From Desulfobacteraceae bacterium (GTDB taxonomy: Bacteria; Desulfobacterota; Desulfobacteria; Desulfobacterales; Desulfosalsimonadaceae): a DNA stretch of 32,328 nt. Under the pieces are notes generated by a model. It saw nothing but the letters and a program-made list of their open reading frames with translations, had not been told where the DNA came from and made no database searches. Where the stretch lies: the NCBI GenBank assembly GCA_021737045.1, contig JAIPES010000023.1:1-32328 (forward strand), read 5' to 3'. Below are positions 22,610 through 32,328 of the stretch, piece after piece; position 1 is the first letter of the stretch, and every line of letters begins with the position of its first letter. The translations under genes and the position numbers were made by a program.

Positions 22610-23574
22610 GACAGGCCTGAGTCCCGGCAGGGGGCGGCAACCGCAGGTTCGGAGTAAGTCAGGGTCATGGTGTCACTGTCAAGACTTGCGGCAATGCCCA
22701 TTGGCAGAACCATGTTGGGCCGTCCGTGACCTGCGGGAAACCCGCATACCACGGGAAAGGCAAAACCGTCAAAAACATCTGCGAAAACCCGGTGGATTTG
22801 CTCCTTGGAGCCGCAGTTGGTAAAGGATCCCGCAGCAACGCCCGCCAGATGATCAAAGCAGCCGGCCATGCGCATCTGGGTCAGCATCCGGTCAATACGG
22901 TAGGGCTTTTCCCCGGTGTCTTCCACAAACAGGATGCAGCCGGTCAGATCCGGAAAATAGGGTGTGGCCAGCAGGTGGCAAAAGGTGGACAGGTTGCCGC
23001 CAAGCACACAGCCTGCGGCTTTGCCCGGACGGATCATACATCCGTTCTCCGCCCTTATCTTAACTGCTCCAAAGCCGGTCAGCGCCCTTGCGATTCCCTC
23101 TATGGTGGGCTTGTCCGCATCCGCCAGAGACACGACCATGGGACCGTGAAAAGTGGGCATGCAGCATCTGCGGCTGATGGTCACCAGCAGGTTGGTAATG
23201 TCGCTGCAGCCAACAAAAATTTTGGGATGCTTTTCAATAAGCGCGTAGTCAAGGCATTCAAGTATGCCCAGGGAACCGTAGCCGCCCCGCACACACCAGA
23301 CAGCACGAATGTCAGAGGCGGCGAAAAACGCCTGCAAATCATCGGCCCGCTGTCGGCGGCTGCCGGCATAATACCCGTTTTTTAAAAAAAGTCTGTCCGA
23401 CCACACCGGATCAAAGCCCATATCCCGGAGCACTTCCAGCCCCTGCAAAAAACGGTCCCTGTCAAAGGGGCTGGCCGGAGCCACAACCCCCACGCGGTCG
23501 CCGGCCTGCAGAGGAGCAGGCCTGGTGCAGGCCGGAATGTCTCTGCAATGGGTCATGGCATACTTCCTTGACAA
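22606..23574 (-). CDS. Muramoyltetrapeptide (LD-)carboxypeptidase, peptidase S66 family
   Basis: 322 aa; LQAGDRVGVVAPASPFD, RGGYGSLGILECLDY, FVGCSDITNLL, FHGPMV, GGNLSTFCHLLATPY, LFVEDTGEKPYRIDRML. Overlaps the serine hydrolase by 4 bp. Confidence 0.92.
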   Translation of the reverse strand: MSRKYAMTHCRDIPACTRPAPLQAGDRVGVVAPASPFDRDRFLQGLEVLRDMGFDPVWSDRLFLKNGYYAGSRRQRADDLQAFFAASDIRAVWCVRGGYGSLGILECLDYALIEKHPKIFVGCSDITNLLVTISRRCCMPTFHGPMVVSLADADKPTIEGIARALTGFGAVKIRAENGCMIRPGKAAGCVLGGNLSTFCHLLATPYFPDLTGCILFVEDTGEKPYRIDRMLTQMRMAGCFDHLAGVAAGSFTNCGSKEQIHRVFADVFDGFAFPVVCGFPAGHGRPNMVLPMGIAASLDSDTMTLTYSEPAVAAPCRDSGLS

Positions 23575-23598
23575 AAGGCGGCCAGGGGCACCTGTGCG

Positions 23599-25434
<1,836 letters not shown>

Positions 25435-25436
<2 letters not shown>

Positions 25437-26361
25437 ATTGGGTTGGGGTTTCATATATTTTTTTGAATTCCTCGATCTGCCGGCGGACTTCTTCTGCGGC
25501 CCCGCCCCTGTTCTCCGGAACTTCTGAGGCGGATTGATATTTTTTGCGCACGGTGCTGATGTCAAAATCAGATGCCGGTACTCCCGAAATCCGGTCCAGT
25601 TTTTCCACGGTCACGGCCCGGGCAAGACGGCCGTTTTCATAAAATTCGATTTTTCCGGGATAGCGGATGCGGTCGTCAAACCGCTGCCAGTCAAGATAGC
25701 GAATTTCAAATGCCGGCTGCTGCCCTGTCTTTTTGGCCGGGGCCACGATCCAGCGCACGGGCAGAAACGTGTTTTTGTCAAACCACACCTGGGCGCGGCT
25801 CAGGTCGGGATATCCGGCGCCGGCCACGTAGACGGTTTTTTTGTTGAGCCGGCCCAGGCTGGAAATGTTCATGTCAACCCCGAGCTGCTCCAGGTGCCGT
25901 ACCAGCGGAGGCCGGGATGAAAACATGAAAAGGTCCTTGTAACAGGCATACCACTGCCGGCTGTCCTCGAGGATCTTGCCGTCAAGGACAAAAAGCTGTG
26001 ATCCGGATGATTCGATATAAATCTGACTGAAATCCGGGGCGTTGATATCGGATCGATAGGCCCCGGGCCTGCTGTAGCGAACGGTTTGGGAAAAACTGGC
26101 CGGCCCGGAGGCTTCCGGGTCTGAAACTTTTTCAGGATCCGCACTGGTTTTCCCAAGCCTTTCAGCACCCTGGCTTTTGCCGTCGGCTTCATCGGGATAC
26201 ACATGAAGCTGCTGGGTGATTTCCATCTGATCGGGCAGGTTCAAATGTTCTTGCATCTGTTCGGCCACAAACGGCGCCGGCAGGACATAGCCCGACGCTG
26301 CTGTGCAAACAGCGGTCGCCAGAAGGCAGGCCAGGGAAAATATCACAGCAGACCGCAGCAT
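25435..26361 (-). CDS. Secreted hypothetical protein (possible LolA/LppX-like fold)
   Basis: 308 aa with N-terminal signal peptide (MLRSAVIFSLACLLATAVCTAASG); beta-rich body with VWFDKNTFLPVRWIV...FEIRYLDWQ, reminiscent of outer-membrane lipoprotein-sorting/LolA-like proteins. Family assignment tentative. Confidence 0.6.
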
Positions 26362-26367
26362 TATCGG

Positions 26368-27732
<1,365 letters not shown>

Positions 27733-27771
27733 TCATGCAAAATCGCGTCCCCCTTGACTCAAATGCCAGGC

Positions 27772-27800
27772 ATGATACGATTTGAACACTACCGTGTCAA
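27772..27800 (-). promoter_or_regulatory. Candidate sigma70 promoter of eno
   Basis: Minus strand TTGACA - 17 nt - TATCAT, ~130 nt upstream of the eno start. Confidence 0.65.
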
Positions 27801-27887
27801 GCACTTGAACCCCAGGGCGCGGCAGCGAAATAAAAATATATAGTTATTATTTATAGTTATCCAAATATAAGAACAAGGAAACCCATC

Positions 27888-28331
27888 ATGAACGTCAACA
27901 GCCCGTACAAGGAAGCCCACCTGCTGGTGGCCGCCGTCCGTGTCCTGGAATACCGGCACCAGCGCCCGCCCGCCCTTGAACAGATCGCAGAGCTGCTATC
28001 CATATCCACCGAGGAAGCCGGCCGGTTGTGCCGCAAAGCCGAGTCTGCGGGCATCATTGAAACGCTTGAAAAATCCGGGGAAACCCGGATCTTTATCAGC
28101 GACCACCGCCGGATTGAAAATCTTTCCGATCAGGCCGAAGAAACAGCGCTTTCCGCGGAACTGGAAAAATTCCGCAAACAAAAGCAGGCTGAACGCAAAA
28201 CCCTGGATGAACTGCGCACCCGCCAGGCCGACAAGCGGAAAAAAAAGCATGAACAAATCGAGCGCCGGTTAAAAACCCAGCTAAAAAACCAGCTAAAAAA
28301 CCAAAGCCCGGAGACCCGGGGCAACGACTGA
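27888..28331 (+). CDS. Small protein with predicted winged-helix N-terminus and charged coiled-coil C-terminus
   Basis: 147 aa; AAVRVLEYRHQRPPALEQIAELLSISTEEAGRLCRKAESAGIIETLEKSGETRIFI resembles a wHTH; K/E/R/Q-rich tail. Preceded by aacaaggaaac. Confidence 0.65.
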   Translation: MNVNSPYKEAHLLVAAVRVLEYRHQRPPALEQIAELLSISTEEAGRLCRKAESAGIIETLEKSGETRIFISDHRRIENLSDQAEETALSAELEKFRKQKQAERKTLDELRTRQADKRKKKHEQIERRLKTQLKNQLKNQSPETRGND

Positions 28332-28343
28332 TCCAGGCCCTGT

Positions 28344-30197
28344 TTACGCCTGGTGCTGCAGACACTCGGCCACCTCGGCGATAAACCGGCTGGCCGGGCT
28401 GTACTGTCCCTTGCGGTAATCGGCAGTGGTTAAAAACAAAAACTTTTCCGCCCGGGTCATGGCCACATACATGAGCCGCCGCTCCTCCTGGAGCTCAGCC
28501 TCGGACTCCCGGGACTTCCAGTGGGGCAGCAGGTTTTCGTCGCATCCCACCACAAAGACCACGTGAAACTCCAGGCCCTTGCTGGCATGAATGGTGGCCA
28601 TGCTCACCCCGCCTTCATCGCTGTCGGCCTCTTCCTTGTCCTCCCGGACCAGGGCGGCTTCCTCCAGGTAATCCAGGAGGGTCTCGTAGGTGGAGGCGGC
28701 ATAGACAAGCTGTTCAATGTTTTCCATGCGCGTGGTGAATTCATCTGCTGTCTTTGACTGCTGATTCAAATAGGTCTCATAATCAACCCGGTCCATGACC
28801 TTGCGTATGGCCGCATCCGGGGCCATGGGTTCGATGTCTTTGAGCAGCTGGATCAAAGACGTCAGGCCCGCATGGATTTTGGACGACAGAATTTTTCCGG
28901 AAACCGCCCGGGTCACGGCATCCTGCAGGCTGCCGCCCGGGGGGCGGCAGGCGTTTAACTTTTCGACCATTTTCGGGCCGATGCCCCGCTTGGGGGTATT
29001 TAACACCCGCTCAAATGCCGCGTCATCCTTTGGAAACACGGCTGCGGTGAGATAGCAATTGATATCCAGGATTTCCTTTCTTTCAAAAAAACCCTTGTCG
29101 CCGAGCATGCGATAGGGAATGCCGGCAAAACGAAAAGCCTGCTCAAAGGGAAGGGAGCAGAACTTGGTGCGGTACAGCACGGCCATTTTGTCATAGGCGA
29201 TGCCCGATCGGTGCAGCATTTCAATCTTGTCCGCCACCCAGCCGGCTTCCTCCTCGTCGCTGAAAAATTCATGGATGGCCACAGACCCGCCGTTTTGCTC
29301 GGAAAAACAGGATTTGTCCATCCTGTCGCGGTTAAAGCGGATCAGCCCGTTGGCGGTTTTGACGATCTCGTCAGCAGACCTGTAGTTCTGCTCCAGCCGA
29401 AAAATGCTGGCCCCCTGGTAGGAGCGCTCAAATCCCAGGAAATGGTCCACGTTGCTGCCCCGGAAACCGTATATGGCCTGCCAGTCGTCTCCCACGCAGA
29501 AAAGATTGCCGTTGCCCAGAAGCAGTCGCGTGAGTTCAGCCTGGAGATTGTTTGTGTCCTGGTATTCATCCACAAGAATATAGGAAAAATAAGCCCGGTA
29601 ATCCTCGCGTACCCCGTCATGATCCCGAAGCAGATCCCTGGCCTTGAGCAGGATATTGTCAAAATCCACTGCGTTTCTGGCTTTTAGCTCGTCTTCATAG
29701 GCGGAAAACAGATCCCTTAACCGCACGGGGCCGATTCTGGGATGCGCGTCCATGTAGACATCCGGGCTGCCGGAGTTTTTGGCGCTGGAAAGCGCTGCAC
29801 GCACGGCATAAAAGTTCTTCCGGTCCATGTCAAAACGGATCATCAGGTCCTTGATGAGTTTTTGCTGCTGGTAATCGGAGTAAATCTGAAGCGGGGGCTC
29901 ATAGCCCAGCAGGCGACAGTGTTCCCTCAGAATTCGGAAACATGCGGAATGATAGGTGCGCACCCAGGGAAACCGCTCCACGGCCAGTCCGGTAAGCTCT
30001 GTAAGCCGGCGCTTCATTTCATCGGCCGCCTTGTTGGTGAACGTGATGGCCAGGATTCGCTCCGGGCGGTAATCCAGATCAATGAGATGGGCCACCTTGG
30101 CGGTCAGGGTGCGCGTCTTGCCGGATCCGGCCCCGGCCACCACCAGTGCCGGGCCGATATGGGTTACAGCGGCTTTCTGCTGATCAGAGAGCTCCAT
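28344..30197 (-). CDS. UvrD/Rep/PcrA-family ATP-dependent DNA helicase
   Basis: 617 aa; LVVAGAGSGKTRTLTAKVAHLI, ILAITFTNKAADEMKRR, ILVDEYQDTN, GDDWQAIYGFRGS, VSMATIHASKGLEFHVVFVVGCDENLLPH, RRLMYVAMTRAEKFLFL. Confidence 0.95.
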   Translation of the reverse strand: MELSDQQKAAVTHIGPALVVAGAGSGKTRTLTAKVAHLIDLDYRPERILAITFTNKAADEMKRRLTELTGLAVERFPWVRTYHSACFRILREHCRLLGYEPPLQIYSDYQQQKLIKDLMIRFDMDRKNFYAVRAALSSAKNSGSPDVYMDAHPRIGPVRLRDLFSAYEDELKARNAVDFDNILLKARDLLRDHDGVREDYRAYFSYILVDEYQDTNNLQAELTRLLLGNGNLFCVGDDWQAIYGFRGSNVDHFLGFERSYQGASIFRLEQNYRSADEIVKTANGLIRFNRDRMDKSCFSEQNGGSVAIHEFFSDEEEAGWVADKIEMLHRSGIAYDKMAVLYRTKFCSLPFEQAFRFAGIPYRMLGDKGFFERKEILDINCYLTAAVFPKDDAAFERVLNTPKRGIGPKMVEKLNACRPPGGSLQDAVTRAVSGKILSSKIHAGLTSLIQLLKDIEPMAPDAAIRKVMDRVDYETYLNQQSKTADEFTTRMENIEQLVYAASTYETLLDYLEEAALVREDKEEADSDEGGVSMATIHASKGLEFHVVFVVGCDENLLPHWKSRESEAELQEERRLMYVAMTRAEKFLFLTTADYRKGQYSPASRFIAEVAECLQHQA

Positions 30198-30215
30198 TAA
30201 AATGCCATTCCTTTT

Positions 30216-31571
30216 TCAGTCTATGCCAGGCCCGGCAATGATATCGGGCCGGCCGGTGCGGATGCAGGTAAAGTTATGCCGGACAATGAGATCGGTGCTG
30301 TAAAGATTTCTGGCGTCAAAGATCACCGGTCGGTTCAGGCGCTTTTCAATGCCGGAAAAATCCGGAGTCCGGAACTGGTGCCAGTCGGTGAGCACGGCCA
30401 GGGCGTCGGCCCCGTCAAGGATTTCATACTGCTTGTCTCCCACAGAGACATTATCGTTGCCGGCAAACATTTGCCTGGCATTGCCCCCGGCCGCCGGGTC
30501 AAAGGCCCGGATCTGCATGCCCGCCCGGCTCAGTTCGCTGACAATATCGATTGCCGGTGAATGCCGGATGTCATCGGTATTGGCCTTAAACGACAGGCCC
30601 CAGACCGCCAGGACCCTGCCGGAAACCCCGCCGGCGGATTCAAAAAAGCTTTGAACCTTGCGCGCCACCATCTGTCTCTGGCGGTTGTTGACATTGTCCA
30701 CCGCGCTGAGCACTTCGGGCACATAGCCCAGATCCGCGGCTGTATGAATCAGTGCCCTGACATCCTTTGGAAAACATGACCCCCCGTACCCCACCCCGGG
30801 ATAGATGAAATGATAGCCGATGCGGTGATCCGAGCCGATCCCCGCGCGCACATCGCGCACATCCGCGCCCACTTTCTCGCAGATATTAGCGATTTCATTG
30901 ATAAACGAAATCTTGGCAGCGAGCATGCAGTTGGCCGCGTACTTGGTCATCTCCGCGCTTTTCGGGCTCATGAGGATGAGTTTGTCACGGCTTCTGGCAT
31001 AGGGTTCATAGAGATTTTCCATCAATTGCGCCACTTCCGGATTGTCCGTGCCGATAATGATCCGGTCGGGCTTCATAAAGTCGCTGACCGCATCGCCTTC
31101 CTTTAAAAACTCGGGATTGGAGACCACGTCAAAATCAAGGGAAACACCCCGGACAGCCAGCCGCTCTGAAATGATTTCCCGGACCCGGTCGGCCGTGCCC
31201 ACGGGCACCGTGGACTTGTTGACCACGATTTTATGGTCTTCCATGTTATCGCCCACCTGCCCGGCCACCCGGTAGACAGCGGAAAGATCACAGGATCCGT
31301 CTTCCATGGGCGGGGTGCCCACGCAGGAAAAAATCAGGCTGGCGTGGGCCATGGCCTCTTTGAGCGACGTGGTAAACACCAGGCGCTCTTCTGCCAGGTT
31401 GCGCTGGACCAGTTCTTCCAGCCCGGGTTCGAAGATATGGACATCGCCTTTTTTCAGCCTCTGGATGATCCCGTCGTTGATATCCACGCAAAAGACATGG
31501 TTTCCGGTTTCAGCCAGACAGGCGGCTGTCACGAGCCCAACGTATCCGGTTCCCACGATACATACATTCAT
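30216..31571 (-). CDS. UDP-glucose/GDP-mannose 6-dehydrogenase family protein
   Basis: MNVCIVGTGYVGLVTAACLAETGNHVFCVDIN, NPEFLKEGDAVSDFMKPDRIIIG, GVGYGGSCFPKDVRAL, SFKANTDDIRHSPA. Start set to MNVCIVG (31571); the longer ORF to 31655 runs into tRNA-Leu. Confidence 0.94.
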   Translation of the reverse strand: MNVCIVGTGYVGLVTAACLAETGNHVFCVDINDGIIQRLKKGDVHIFEPGLEELVQRNLAEERLVFTTSLKEAMAHASLIFSCVGTPPMEDGSCDLSAVYRVAGQVGDNMEDHKIVVNKSTVPVGTADRVREIISERLAVRGVSLDFDVVSNPEFLKEGDAVSDFMKPDRIIIGTDNPEVAQLMENLYEPYARSRDKLILMSPKSAEMTKYAANCMLAAKISFINEIANICEKVGADVRDVRAGIGSDHRIGYHFIYPGVGYGGSCFPKDVRALIHTAADLGYVPEVLSAVDNVNNRQRQMVARKVQSFFESAGGVSGRVLAVWGLSFKANTDDIRHSPAIDIVSELSRAGMQIRAFDPAAGGNARQMFAGNDNVSVGDKQYEILDGADALAVLTDWHQFRTPDFSGIEKRLNRPVIFDARNLYSTDLIVRHNFTCIRTGRPDIIAGPGID

Positions 31572-31609
31572 GTGTTCGGTCCTTCTGTCCTGAGATGTTA
31601 TGCCTTGAA

Positions 31610-31698
31610 TGGTGCCTGGGACGAGAATCGAACTCGTACGGGGACTATGCCCCAAGGGATTTTAAGTCCCTTGCGTCTACCTGTTCCGCCACCCAGGC
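31610..31698 (-). tRNA. tRNA-Leu(UAA), CCA encoded
   Basis: Minus strand GCCTGGGTGGCGGAACAGGTAGACGCAAGGGACTTAAAATCCCTTGGGGCATAGTCCCCGTACGAGTTCGATTCTCGTCCCAGGCACCA: 7-bp acceptor stem, anticodon loop CTTAAAA, long variable arm, encoded CCA. Confidence 0.95.
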
Positions 31699-31820
31699 AC
31701 GGAATTGCATTTGCGAGGTTCTTGAATGGTTTTAGGGGGTTGTTTTGCAGAAGAGGTATATAAGAATATATGCAAACCCGGAAACCATAAAACCAAATCG
31801 AAACATTGAATTTGGAGATT

Positions 31821-31849
31821 TTTTTAGCACCCGGACCTGATAAAGTCAA
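31821..31849 (-). promoter_or_regulatory. Candidate promoter for tRNA-Leu (and possibly the downstream dehydrogenase gene)
   Basis: Minus strand TTGACT - 17 nt - TAAAAA upstream of tRNA-Leu. Confidence 0.4.
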
Positions 31850-31859
31850 CCCGCAAGAT

Positions 31860-31996
31860 GGTGACGGGTGACGGGTGACAAGTGACAGGTGACAGGTGAC
31901 AAGTGACGGGTGACAAGTGACGGGTGACGGGTGACAGGTGACAGGTGACAAGTGACGGGTGACGGGTGACGGGTGACAGGTGACAGGTGACGGGTG
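31860..31996. repeat. Heptanucleotide tandem repeat array (RGTGACR)n, ~19.5 units
   Basis: Consecutive 7-mers ggtgacg/ggtgaca/agtgaca/agtgacg read directly from the sequence. Confidence 0.97.
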
Positions 31997-32053
31997 TTCA
32001 TTGTTTTTTGTTAACCGGCTGCGGCATGGTTAATATTTGAATGAGAAACTTTT

Positions 32054-32191
32054 GATGGCACCGTAAAAAGTCTGATTTCAGATGGTGCCGTAATAAGTTC
32101 AAGATCAAGGCTTGCGCAATTTCGAAGAATGCAGCGTACTTAGCCGTACGTGAAATTCTGAGAAATTGCGCGTAACGCAGATATTGAACTT
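32054..32191. mobile_element. MITE-like palindromic element, copy B (opposite orientation to copy A, one end lost)
   Basis: GATGGCACCGTAAAAAGTCTGATTTCAGATGGTGCCGTAATAAGTTCAAGATCAAGGCTTGCGCAATTTCGAAGAATGCAGCGTACTTAGCCGTACGTGAAATTCTGAGAAATTGCGCGTAACGCAGATATTGAACTT closely matches the reverse complement of 25285-25436, then diverges before the last ~15 bp. Confidence 0.85.
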
Positions 32192-32270
32192 CCAAGGAAG
32201 CCCAAGGGCGGGGTCGGTTTGTAAGCGACATTGAGCGTTTACGGAAAAATTCAGCAAATGCCGGAGCTAA

Positions 32271-32317
32271 AAAATTTCAAACTGTTTGAGGCCGACAGGC
32301 CGAGTTTTTGAAATTTT
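32271..32317. repeat. Long inverted repeat/hairpin
   Basis: AAAATTTCAAA (32271-32281) and TTTGAAATTTT (32307-32317), perfect 11-bp arms; inner GGCC-GACA-GGCC stem. Confidence 0.7.
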
Positions 32318-32328
32318 AAGCGAAGGCA

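Noticed and set aside
31598-31951. 117-aa minus-strand ORF with SPVTCHPSPVTCHPS repeats
   Set aside because: Its repeats are the translation of the heptad tandem array, and its C-terminus runs through tRNA-Leu.
31860-31996. Possible CRISPR array
   Set aside because: Period is 7 bp with no spacers; it is a simple tandem repeat.
31998-32231. 77-aa minus-strand ORF
   Set aside because: Most of it overlaps MITE-like copy B; no conserved features.

Overview
This window is mostly a housekeeping chromosomal segment. Gene content and order suggest a deltaproteobacterial sulfate-reducer-like organism (Desulfobacterota); that assignment is inference. Nearly all genes are on the minus strand. From left to right: the 5' end of a 16S rRNA with tandem promoters, tyrS, rny, a 6S RNA, zapA, a ZapB-like gene, a single-domain GlmU-like nucleotidyltransferase, an F1Fo-ATPase operon lacking a/c subunits (atpC-D-G-A-H-F-F'), rodA, a plus-strand DUF362 ferredoxin-like gene, an acyl-CoA dehydrogenase with a C-terminal rubredoxin-like domain, glnS, mrdA (PBP2), mreD/C/B, a serine hydrolase, an LD-carboxypeptidase, pyrG, a secreted hypothetical protein, eno, a small plus-strand winged-helix/coiled-coil protein, a UvrD-family helicase, a UDP-glucose dehydrogenase and tRNA-Leu(UAA). 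I see no defence system, prophage, CRISPR array or biosynthetic cluster. The most interesting signal is non-coding. A 152-bp MITE-like palindromic element at 25285-25436 has ~19-bp terminal inverted repeats and a perfect 8-bp target-site duplication (ATTGGGTT). It sits inside a stop codon, and the junction recreates a stop. A second, truncated copy lies in opposite orientation at 32054-32191. Other points of note are a 6S RNA whose closing stem competes with its terminator, a ~19-unit heptanucleotide tandem array just upstream of a candidate tRNA-Leu promoter, and operator-like palindromes at the atp and mreB promoters.
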